A stretch of 27,786 nt of DNA from an uncultured Prevotellaceae bacterium (GTDB lineage Bacteria > Bacteroidota > Bacteroidia > Bacteroidales > Bacteroidaceae): the NCBI GenBank assembly GCA_937915745.1, contig CALGGJ010000004.1, positions 1 through 27,786 on the forward strand, in the 5' to 3' direction. How positions within the stretch are numbered: the first letter of the stretch is position 1; each line of letters starts with the position of its first letter. Positions 7,123 through 14,750 of this stretch are shown one piece after another. Under the pieces are notes generated by a model. The model was not told the DNA's origin and did no database searches. It saw nothing but the letters and a program-made list of their open reading frames with translations. The position numbers were made by a program, and so were the translations under genes.

Positions 7123-8397
7123 ATGCGGGTACTCATCATAAACACGTCAGAACGTATTGGCGGCGCTGCAATCGCCGCCAATCGTTTGATGGAAGCCTTG
7201 AAGAAAAACGGTGTCAAGGCACGGATGCTTGTACGCGACAGGCAGACTGACCAAATGACGGTGAGCTGCATACGCGGCTCGTGGCTTTTGCCGTTAAAAT
7301 TTGTATGGGAGCGAGCCATTATATGGTTGAACAACGGATGCCGGAAACGCAACATATTCCAAGTTGACATTGCAAATACCGGCACCGATGTCACAAAGAT
7401 GTTTGAGTTTGAACAGGCAGATGTGATACACCTGCATTGGGTAAATCAAGGATTCCTTTCGATAGACAACCTTACACGCATTATCCACTCGGGCAAACCT
7501 GTAGTTATCACAATGCACGACATGTGGTATTTCACTGGCATTTGCCACTATTCATCAGGATGCAACCGCTACGAAACTCTATGTCGTTCGTGTCCATTGG
7601 TCACTCACGGAGGCATCGGATGCGACCTCGCCCGACGCGTCTATAACCAAAAACTCACAATCTACTCCGACACCCAACTCGCATTCGTGGGTTGCAGCCA
7701 ATGGATTACCAATCTAGCCAGTGCCAGCCAACTAACGAAGGGGCACATCGTGACCAATATCCCAAATGCCATAAACACCTCTTTGTTCCGACCGACCGAT
7801 ATGACCCATGCTCGTCAAAAGCACCACCTGCCTACCGATGGCCGCCGACTTATACTCTTCGGCTCACAGCGTATCACCGACGAGCGCAAGGGTTTCAGAT
7901 ACCTGGTCGATGCATGTTGGAAAATCAAACAAAACAACCCACAATTGGCCGACAACACTGCAGTGGTGATACTCGGAAGCAAGGGCGACAGCGTAAGGCA
8001 GATGCTTCCATTCCCTGTGTTTACTATGGATTATATATCTGGCGAACAGGACATCATGGAACTCTACAATGCTGTTGACATCTTCGTCACTCCGTCGTTA
8101 CAAGACAATCTGCCTAACACCATTGTCGAGGCGATGGCTTGTGGAACACCGTGTGTCGGGTTTCATGTAGGCGGAATACCCGAAATGATAGACCATCTTC
8201 AAAACGGATATGTGGCTGAATACATGAATGCCGACGATTTCTCACACGGCATAGAGTGGTGTCTCGACCCCGAGCGATACGACTCACTTTGCACATCTGC
8301 TCGCACCAAGGCTCAAAGCACCTACAGTGAAGAACGAATAGCTCATCTGTATTCCGAGGTATATGAGATGATGCTCAAAAAAAACAAAGAGAAATAA
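7123..8397 (+). CDS. Glycosyltransferase family 4
   Basis: This 424-residue GT-B retaining glycosyltransferase probably adds a sugar to a surface glycan on the inner face of the inner membrane. The N-terminal domain opens with VLIINTSERIGGAAIAA and has VIHLHWVN at about 101-108. The C-terminal domain holds the donor-binding block VEAMACGTPCVGF (335-347) and GGIPEMI, the usual E-x7-E-like region. A cysteine cluster (Cys141, 147, 154, 157; pattern C-x5-C-x6-C-x2-C) follows MHDMWYFTG and looks like a metal-knuckle insertion. Donor and acceptor cannot be read from sequence. It is 28 bases upstream of a GT2 gene, suggesting joint assembly of one glycan. Confidence 0.88.
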   Translation: MRVLIINTSERIGGAAIAANRLMEALKKNGVKARMLVRDRQTDQMTVSCIRGSWLLPLKFVWERAIIWLNNGCRKRNIFQVDIANTGTDVTKMFEFEQADVIHLHWVNQGFLSIDNLTRIIHSGKPVVITMHDMWYFTGICHYSSGCNRYETLCRSCPLVTHGGIGCDLARRVYNQKLTIYSDTQLAFVGCSQWITNLASASQLTKGHIVTNIPNAINTSLFRPTDMTHARQKHHLPTDGRRLILFGSQRITDERKGFRYLVDACWKIKQNNPQLADNTAVVILGSKGDSVRQMLPFPVFTMDYISGEQDIMELYNAVDIFVTPSLQDNLPNTIVEAMACGTPCVGFHVGGIPEMIDHLQNGYVAEYMNADDFSHGIEWCLDPERYDSLCTSARTKAQSTYSEERIAHLYSEVYEMMLKKNKEK

Positions 8398-8425
8398 ACG
8401 TCATCGGCAACAGGTAAATAGCATC

Positions 8426-9175
8426 ATGTTCATATCATTCATCACAGTCACATACAATGCCGCATCTACATTGGAGCGTACACTGCTCAGTGTGGAGTCT
8501 CAGACCTGTGGTGCAGATATCGAACATCTTATAATCGATGGAGCATCAACCGATGGTACGCTGAGTATAGTTCAGGCCTATAAGCAGCGCCATCCCGAAC
8601 GTACCATCACCATTGTGAGCGAGCCCGACCACGGTCTTTACGATGCCATGAACAAAGGCCTGCACCTTGCTCAAGGCGACTATGTATGCTTTCTCAACGC
8701 GGGCGACAAGCTGCACGATTCGCATACCGTTGAACAGATTATCGACCTGGTGCAAACGGATGGCACTAAGGGTGTCTATGCCGTTATTTACGGCGACACC
8801 GATATTGTTGACAACGACGGCAAGTTCCTACACAAACGTCATCTTGCACCGCCCGGGCAGCTTACGTGGCGTTCGTTCAGCAATGGTATGCTAGTGTGCC
8901 ATCAGTCGTTTTATGCACGTCGTGAACTATGTCCCGACTACAACACAAGCTACCGGTTTTCGGCCGATGTCGATTGGTGTATTCGTGTGATGAAGGCTGG
9001 ATATGAACGTGGCCTCAACAACTACTACACCGACACCGTGCTGACCGACTATCTTGACGAGGGAATGACCACACGCAACCACCGTGCATCGCTCATCGAG
9101 CGATTTAAGATTATGTCAAATCACTATGGTTTCCTGCTCACAACACTGAAACATTTCACTTTCTTATTCAGATAA
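8426..9175 (+). CDS. Glycosyltransferase family 2 (WcaA-like)
   Basis: This is a 249-residue GT-A fold inverting glycosyltransferase. The nucleotide-sugar site is visible as FITVTYNAASTLERTL (5-20), IIDGASTDGT (36-45), SEPDHGLYDAMNKG (65-78) and the DxD-like LNAGD (90-94). A later RFSADVDWCIR resembles the acceptor-side acidic motif of WcaA-type enzymes. There are no membrane helices apart from a weakly hydrophobic C-terminal end. It follows the GT4 gene closely and precedes the small secreted protein by 39 bases. The sugar is unknown. Confidence 0.87.
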   Translation: MFISFITVTYNAASTLERTLLSVESQTCGADIEHLIIDGASTDGTLSIVQAYKQRHPERTITIVSEPDHGLYDAMNKGLHLAQGDYVCFLNAGDKLHDSHTVEQIIDLVQTDGTKGVYAVIYGDTDIVDNDGKFLHKRHLAPPGQLTWRSFSNGMLVCHQSFYARRELCPDYNTSYRFSADVDWCIRVMKAGYERGLNNYYTDTVLTDYLDEGMTTRNHRASLIERFKIMSNHYGFLLTTLKHFTFLFR

Positions 9176-9214
9176 AACCAAACGCAATCAATCATGCACA
9201 TACATTTTACAACT

Positions 9215-9487
9215 ATGAAAAGCTTCTATTCAATAGCCTTGATGCTGATGTTTGCAATGGGTATTCATGCACAGTCGTCTTACATTCCACGGGCATTGTC
9301 GCATTCTACCGATGCCAACGGAACACGTGTATTTCATTCGGTAGTTACCGTCTATTCGTTGGCCTGCACTGCAGCCGAGTATCGTCGGGACGTAATGTTC
9401 GACATCACAGGTCGTATGCATTCAGCCACAGGTGGTCTTACATCAGGATTGTATATCATTGACGGCAAGAAAGTGTTAGTGAAATGA
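9215..9487 (+). CDS. Small secreted protein ending in a sorting-domain-like tail
   Basis: I do not recognise a named family. From the ATG at 9215 (MKSFYSIALMLMFAMGIHAQ) it is 90 residues, with a signal peptide and a likely cut after HA|Q. An ATG 21 bases earlier only adds a polar stretch before it. The last ~28 residues, FDITGRM...GLYIIDGKKVLVK, resemble the end of type A C-terminal sorting domains of Bacteroidetes secreted proteins. Only about 35-40 residues remain between signal and tail, so there is no room for an enzyme. The stop overlaps the next start by 4 bases (ATGA), coupling it to the SGNH hydrolase. It may be a relic of a larger protein or a true mini-protein. Confidence 0.6.
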   Translation: MKSFYSIALMLMFAMGIHAQSSYIPRALSHSTDANGTRVFHSVVTVYSLACTAAEYRRDVMFDITGRMHSATGGLTSGLYIIDGKKVLVK

Positions 9488-10785
9488 GGTGGATTATCGG
9501 AATATTGATGATGGCAGTGTCGTCGGCTTCATGGGCCGAAGGCACTGCCTTGCTTATATCCGACAATCGTCAGGTAGAGACTTCGTGGGACTGGTGTCTC
9601 ACCGACGAGTCGCTTGGCCTTACACTCAAACGCATCACTTCGTGCTATGATTGCTGCCTCACATCGGCCCAAGGTCTTTCGGCCGACGTGGGGCGGATAC
9701 TCTCAAGCCGTAACATCGCCGAACTACAACCCGACGTGGTGTTCCTTCAGTTGGGATGTAACGACCGTGCCGACTCACCCACCCAGCACTCTGCCTATGA
9801 ATCTACCCTCTTCGACTATCCCAACGGCAAGGTGTGCAACCTGGCCGGAGCCAACGTACGCCACAAGACCATTGCCGTTTCAAAAGACAACAGCCGAATC
9901 AGCAATGCCAATTTTGCCGGTTCAATATATCGTATCGTCGATTTTCTGCGCAATACGGCCCCCGATGCACGTATCTTCCTGCTTCCGTCGGTGAAGTACG
10001 GTCAGCCGCTCAGTGCCGACGATTCGCTCAAACTCAGTCAGCAGCGCGAGGTAGCCAACATGCTGTGCATACCTTATGTTGACGATTGGAACACCGTCCG
10101 CCGTTACGACTTCATCTGGAAACACTCGCGACCTCACCTCGGACGCATTCTCCTCCTGGGCGACAGCTACTGCCAGCTGCGCAAATGGACCGACCAGTTG
10201 GAGCGCCTGGCAACGGTCGATGTGCTGACCAACCTGGGCAAGACCAGTGCTACACTCAAGGACCGAGGCTCCAGCACCAACACCCTCAGCAACCAGCTGA
10301 GCCGCATACCGCCGTCGTGCAATCCCGATGTCATTATCATTGAAGGCGGAATCAACGACGAGGCCGACCCCCAACGTTTTGTTGACCGCTACGAGGAACT
10401 CATCACCCAGCCACGTCGCACCAATTTTGCAGGGGCTCTGTCTTACATAGTCAAATGGTTGCAGGCCCGATATCCCAAGGCGCGTATATATGTGGTTACA
10501 CCTGGCGGACTCTACTACGGACATACCGACCAGCCGTTCGATTTCATCGTGAAAGCCAATCAGATACGCCGTGCCGCCTACTTGATTGGCGTGCCAACCA
10601 TAGACTGGGACCGTGAAGGGCGCCTCACCTTCGCATTCAACAATTCGCGTGGTACGGGCAATGGTTCCGAGGCCAGTCCGTTTATATATAACGTGCCGTC
10701 GCGCGAGACTGGCGACCTGCTCCATCCCAACGAAGTGGGAGCTGTTTTTTTGGCCGAAAACGTGATAAAAGAGTTGCGACAATGA
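9484..10785 (+). CDS. Secreted tandem SGNH/GDSL hydrolase, N-terminal half degenerate
   Basis: This 433-residue protein has a signal peptide (MRWIIGILMMAVSSASWAEG). The second half is a standard SGNH esterase or acylhydrolase: LLLGDSYC with Ser228, EGGIND with Asn291, and DLLHPNE with Asp411 and His414. The first half repeats the plan with matching spacing: LLISDNRQ (26-28) where GDS should be, QLGCND (about 89-94) for block III, and no clear DxxH near VDDWN. So one half is probably catalytic and the other a worn copy that may bind ligand. Such enzymes remove acyl groups from glycans or lipids; with the GT genes beside it, glycan deacylation is a reasonable guess. It overlaps both neighbours by 4 bases. 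Confidence 0.75.
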   Translation: MRWIIGILMMAVSSASWAEGTALLISDNRQVETSWDWCLTDESLGLTLKRITSCYDCCLTSAQGLSADVGRILSSRNIAELQPDVVFLQLGCNDRADSPTQHSAYESTLFDYPNGKVCNLAGANVRHKTIAVSKDNSRISNANFAGSIYRIVDFLRNTAPDARIFLLPSVKYGQPLSADDSLKLSQQREVANMLCIPYVDDWNTVRRYDFIWKHSRPHLGRILLLGDSYCQLRKWTDQLERLATVDVLTNLGKTSATLKDRGSSTNTLSNQLSRIPPSCNPDVIIIEGGINDEADPQRFVDRYEELITQPRRTNFAGALSYIVKWLQARYPKARIYVVTPGGLYYGHTDQPFDFIVKANQIRRAAYLIGVPTIDWDREGRLTFAFNNSRGTGNGSEASPFIYNVPSRETGDLLHPNEVGAVFLAENVIKELRQ

Positions 10786-11762
10786 AAGCTGTAATCGACG
10801 ATAAGATACCTTATATACGAGGTCAGATTGAACAATTGGTCGATACAGTCGTATATATGCCCGGACGAGACATCACGGCCGAAGCAGTGCGCGATGCCGA
10901 CATCCTCATAGTCCGCACACGCACCCGTTGCGACCGTCGGTTGCTGCAAGGGTCGGGTGTGCGCCTCATCGTGACCGCCACCATCGGCTATGACCATATC
11001 GACACCGCATATTGTCGTGCTTCGGGCATCAGCTGGACCAACTGCCCGGGATGCAATGCACCGTCAGTCTGCCGTTATGTGATGAATGCGTTGAGCGCAA
11101 CCCACAGGCTGTCGGCCGGCCTTACCATAGGTATTGTGGGTGTGGGCCATGTCGGCACACTCGTGGCACAGGCGGCTCTCGGCCACGGACTACACACACT
11201 ACTATGCGACCCTCCGCGCCGCGACCGTGGCGACACCGTCGATGATCACGAGTGGGTTGACATCGAACGCATAGCTGCCGAGGCCGACATCATCACGTTC
11301 CACACTCCGCTCACCACACAGCCTCCATATCCCACACACCATCTGGCCGACTCGCATTTCTTCCACTCCCTGCAACGCCATCCGCTCATCATCAATGCAT
11401 CGCGTGGCCCTGTGGTTGATAATACGGCACTGCTCAATGCCCTCGACTCCAACCTGGTGGCCGATGCAGTCATCGACACATGGGAGGGCGAACCCGACCA
11501 TCTGAACCTCGACCTTCTGAAGCGTGCAGGCATAGGCACACCACATATTGCCGGATATTCGGCCAACGGCAAGGCAAATGCCACCCGCATGTCGCTCGTG
11601 GCTGTTGCCAATTTCATGGGTGTCAGCTTCACACCCTGCATCAGCCTGCCCCAGGCCGAACGCCTTACGGTACAGACCCTTATGGCCGATTCTGACAGCC
11701 TGAAACAATGCCCACAGGCATTCGAGTCGCTACGCGAACACTACCCCGTGAGGGTGGAGTGA
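10782..11762 (+). CDS. pdxB: 4-phosphoerythronate dehydrogenase
   Basis: This NAD-dependent D-2-hydroxyacid dehydrogenase acts in the DXP-dependent route to pyridoxal phosphate, oxidising 4-phosphoerythronate. The protein has 326 residues. The Rossmann motif is GIVGVGHVG (117-125), with catalytic Arg208 in NASRGPVVD, Glu237 in WEGEP and His255 in TPHIAGYS. The N-terminal DDKIPYIRG matches PdxB rather than other family members. E. coli PdxB is 378 residues with a C-terminal dimerisation domain; this protein ends about 70 residues past the catalytic His, so that domain is short. The ATGA overlap with the SGNH gene indicates translational coupling to genes of unrelated function. Confidence 0.85.
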   Translation: MKAVIDDKIPYIRGQIEQLVDTVVYMPGRDITAEAVRDADILIVRTRTRCDRRLLQGSGVRLIVTATIGYDHIDTAYCRASGISWTNCPGCNAPSVCRYVMNALSATHRLSAGLTIGIVGVGHVGTLVAQAALGHGLHTLLCDPPRRDRGDTVDDHEWVDIERIAAEADIITFHTPLTTQPPYPTHHLADSHFFHSLQRHPLIINASRGPVVDNTALLNALDSNLVADAVIDTWEGEPDHLNLDLLKRAGIGTPHIAGYSANGKANATRMSLVAVANFMGVSFTPCISLPQAERLTVQTLMADSDSLKQCPQAFESLREHYPVRVE

Positions 11763-11836
11763 CAGAAACCCACTCCCACGACAGCGCACTCGCGGGCCGA
11801 GAAAGCAGACAATACATAAAACAGACATAAACTGAC

Positions 11837-13378
11837 ATGAAACAAGACATACACAACAAGCTTGCAATAGCATTGCTCGCACTATCAGCATTCACCGAAA
11901 CGGTATCGGCACAAAACACCATCGGCCATAACGACCAGACCCTCCACGCCGACAGCGTGTGGTTTGATGCCGTCACCGGACGTCGCATGCACCAGCAGCG
12001 CCTTGGAGGTATCGACACCCTGGTATATATTAAGCCGAGACCCCTCACCGCCTTGGTCAAAGACCTGGGCCTCAATGCCGCCATACTGTCGTGGGACCAC
12101 TATGTGCAAGACCGTGATTGGGCTGAAGTCACAAGCCATGTCATTCGCAACCACTTCACACACGGGCCTCGACTCGACAACGACAGTTTCTCGGGCAACC
12201 AGTTCTCACACCCCTACCACGGAGGTATGTTCTACAACACCGCACGCAACGAGGGATTGAGCTATGGCGTGTCGCTGCTCTACCCCGTGGTCGGCAGTGC
12301 GTCGTGGGAATGGCTGTGCGAAACCAATCCGCCATCCATCAACGACCTGCTGTCAACCGGTGTGGGCGGAGCCGTGATAGGCGAAGTGACCCACCGCGCG
12401 AGCGACATCTTCTTCGACGACTCCCGAAGTGGAGTCAACCGTGTCGTTCGCGAAATCATCGGCTCGGCACTCAATCCCGTCAGAGCCGTACACCGACTCC
12501 TCAGTGGCGAGATGTGGCGTGTGAGTCCATCGCGTGGCAAACACATCGGGCCACAACCCTACTCGTTCGAGATTGGTGTGGGCCAACGAGCGATGGCCGA
12601 ACTCAATGGCCACAAAGACAAGATGAACTCACCCTACATCGATTTCAGCTTTAATTACGGACAACGTTTCACACCATCGGGACACAGCAAACCGTTCGAC
12701 CTCTTCAGCCTGTCGCTGTTGGCCAACATGTCTGACAAACACCCCACTGTGGGCAACCTCGACATTTCCGGCCGACTGGCCGACCGGCAAATACACCCGT
12801 CAGACAAATGGAGCCTCGACATCGGGTTCTATCAAAACCTGAAGTATGCCGAACACTACTCGTCCGAAGGCAAACACGCCAACAACTTTGCAATCATGTC
12901 CGAGGCAGTCAGCTTCGGTGGCGGACTGTATGTCGAGCGCAAAGCCAACCGCACATGTTTCTTCAACGACCTCATGATCAGTGCCGTCGTATTCGGTGGG
13001 ACCAACAGCGACTACTACACCGAACGCCGATACAACTATGCCAGCGGCATGAGCCTGCGCAACGACACACAATTCTACATCAACCAACATGCTCTCGTAG
13101 GCAACAAATTCTACTTCGCACGCCTCTTCTCATTCAAGGGATACAGCGCCGAAGAAATCGAACGGCAAGTGGATGCAGGCATCGACCCAAGTTGCTGGGG
13201 CGACCAGGGAAACCACTCGGTGTTCACCAACGAGACGTTCCTGCAATACAACATCTATAAAAACATACGCTTAAACATCGACTACATGCGGTACCTGCGA
13301 CACTCCAACTACAAGTACTTCCCATCGGTACATGCACGTAGTCACGAATGGAAGATGGGCATCATCTATTCAATCTGA
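11837..13378 (+). CDS. DUF3943 family envelope protein
   Basis: This is a 513-residue exported protein. The signal peptide is MKQDIHNKLAIALLALSAFTETVSA, cut before QN. The central part (about 75-230) has the DUF3943 features: FSGNQFSHPYHGGMFYNTARNEG, then a hydrophobic Gly/Ser-rich stretch with WEWLCE, then GVGGAVIGEVTHRASD. The second half alternates polar and aromatic residues like outer-membrane beta strands and ends on hydrophobic GIIYSI, suggesting a beta-barrel-like C-terminus (inference). The function of DUF3943 is not known. It starts 74 bases after pdxB with no promoter seen and ends 4 bases before the methyltransferase gene. Confidence 0.75.
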   Translation: MKQDIHNKLAIALLALSAFTETVSAQNTIGHNDQTLHADSVWFDAVTGRRMHQQRLGGIDTLVYIKPRPLTALVKDLGLNAAILSWDHYVQDRDWAEVTSHVIRNHFTHGPRLDNDSFSGNQFSHPYHGGMFYNTARNEGLSYGVSLLYPVVGSASWEWLCETNPPSINDLLSTGVGGAVIGEVTHRASDIFFDDSRSGVNRVVREIIGSALNPVRAVHRLLSGEMWRVSPSRGKHIGPQPYSFEIGVGQRAMAELNGHKDKMNSPYIDFSFNYGQRFTPSGHSKPFDLFSLSLLANMSDKHPTVGNLDISGRLADRQIHPSDKWSLDIGFYQNLKYAEHYSSEGKHANNFAIMSEAVSFGGGLYVERKANRTCFFNDLMISAVVFGGTNSDYYTERRYNYASGMSLRNDTQFYINQHALVGNKFYFARLFSFKGYSAEEIERQVDAGIDPSCWGDQGNHSVFTNETFLQYNIYKNIRLNIDYMRYLRHSNYKYFPSVHARSHEWKMGIIYSI

Positions 13379-13382
13379 CACG

Positions 13383-14672
13383 ATGACCACCAACGAGTTC
13401 ATACAATCCAACCTCACTGCCGACGTACACCAGCTGGCACTAACGGCCAGCCGCCATGCCGACATCGACCTACCGTATGCACTCACTCAGATTGAAGGCT
13501 GGCAACGAGCCAAAACCAAACTTCCACTGTGGGCCGCTACACAAGGCATCATCTTCCCACAAAGCCTGCCGATGGAACAATGCTCGTCGCAGGTGGCAGC
13601 CGAATACAAAGCACACGTGTGGACACAGCTGGGCACCACACACCCTGCACCAACAACCATGACCGACCTCACGGCCGGATTTGGCGTCGATGCAACAATG
13701 CTGGGACGGTGTTTCGACCATGTGACACTGATAGAGCAAAACCCCGAACTGTGCCGTCTGGCAAGTCACAACATGACACTGCTCGGCATCAAGGCACACA
13801 CCATCATCAACTCTACGTGCCAGGAAGCAATCTACACACTGCCACATCAGAACCTCATATTCATCGACCCTGCACGACGCGACAACCACGGACACAAAAC
13901 CATACTGCTGTCTGATTGCTCGCCCGACATCACCATGCTGCAAGACACACTGCTCGAACGTGCCGACTACGTCATGGCAAAACTGTCGCCCATGCTCGAT
14001 GTCACAGCAGTGGCACGCACACTCACAGGCATCACAGCCCTGCACATTGTCAGTGTGGGCAACGAATGCAAGGAAATCATTGCCGTCATGAGCCGTAAAT
14101 ACGACACCCGGCCAATGCTGCATTGCATAAACCTGCCCGACACGCCGGGGCATCTGCCACCCTCAATACCCGAAGGCACCAACCGACTCTCACTGCCCCT
14201 GGCCGACATACTCAACCACACACCATCACCCACCGGCACATCTGCCCACTGCCCTGTGTGGATATCGTCGATGGCACAAACCGACAAGCCCGCCACCACG
14301 CCCACCGCATACCTCTACGAACCCAATCCGTCGGTCATGAAAGCCGGAGTATTCCAGCAAGTGGCAACACAATTCGGCATACACCAACTCCACCCCAACA
14401 GCCATCTGTATCTGTCAGCACACTACATCGACAAATTCCCCGGCCGTAAATTCAGACTCACCACCATCTGTCCGCTCAACAAAACCGGAGAGAAACACCT
14501 GCGACAGCTGGGCAAGGCCAACATAACCGTCAGGAATTTCCCTCTTTCTGTAGCCCAACTGCGCCAGCGGCTCCATCTTGACGACGGTGGGTCAACCTAC
14601 ATCTTTGCTACAACCATAGCCCCAGCCAACAAAAGACTGCTGCTGATATGCGAAAAAACACAGATAAGGTGA
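13383..14672 (+). CDS. PG_1098-like SAM-dependent methyltransferase with THUMP-like C-terminus
   Basis: This is a 429-residue class I methyltransferase. SAM motif I is DLTAGFGVDATML (95-107), followed by the acidic end of strand 2 (LIEQNPEL, 116-123) and LIFIDPARRD (158-167), where the D-P-A-R-R block suggests a nucleic-acid methyltransferase active site. The C-terminal part (about 300-429) fits the ferredoxin-like plus THUMP-like domains described for P. gingivalis PG_1098 relatives, so RNA is the likely substrate (inference). I chose the ATG at 13383, 4 bases after the DUF3943 stop. An earlier start at 13332 would overlap that gene and add unrelated residues. It is last in the operon. Confidence 0.72.
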   Translation: MTTNEFIQSNLTADVHQLALTASRHADIDLPYALTQIEGWQRAKTKLPLWAATQGIIFPQSLPMEQCSSQVAAEYKAHVWTQLGTTHPAPTTMTDLTAGFGVDATMLGRCFDHVTLIEQNPELCRLASHNMTLLGIKAHTIINSTCQEAIYTLPHQNLIFIDPARRDNHGHKTILLSDCSPDITMLQDTLLERADYVMAKLSPMLDVTAVARTLTGITALHIVSVGNECKEIIAVMSRKYDTRPMLHCINLPDTPGHLPPSIPEGTNRLSLPLADILNHTPSPTGTSAHCPVWISSMAQTDKPATTPTAYLYEPNPSVMKAGVFQQVATQFGIHQLHPNSHLYLSAHYIDKFPGRKFRLTTICPLNKTGEKHLRQLGKANITVRNFPLSVAQLRQRLHLDDGGSTYIFATTIAPANKRLLLICEKTQIR

Positions 14673-14679
14673 ATTTATG

Positions 14680-14719
14680 ACGCAAAGTTGCGTATCATGC
14701 GTGTTTTTTCGTAAATTTG
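14680..14719 (+). promoter_or_regulatory. P-type ATPase promoter overlapped by a dyad
   Basis: TTG (14688-14690), a 21-base spacer and TAAATTTG (14712-14719) form a Bacteroidetes promoter about 30 bases before the ATG at 14751. The -33 element is the right arm of a perfect 6-bp dyad, ACGCAA-AG-TTGCGT (14680-14693), a good place for a metal-responsive repressor. ACGCA (14680-14684) can alternatively pair with TGCGT (14698-14702), which is followed by T6 (14704-14709). That alternative stem could end the upstream operon. Confidence 0.6.
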
Positions 14720-14750
14720 CAGTCGATTACTAACTACAAACATCAGGAGT

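Noticed and set aside
9922..10782. A 286-codon open frame on the minus strand opposite the SGNH gene
   Set aside because: It is a shadow of a GC-rich gene with clear SGNH motifs and a signal peptide on the plus strand; the antisense product has no recognisable family.
13470..14153. A 227-codon minus-strand frame opposite the PG_1098-like methyltransferase
   Set aside because: It is Cys/His-rich shadow sequence; the plus strand has SAM-binding motifs.
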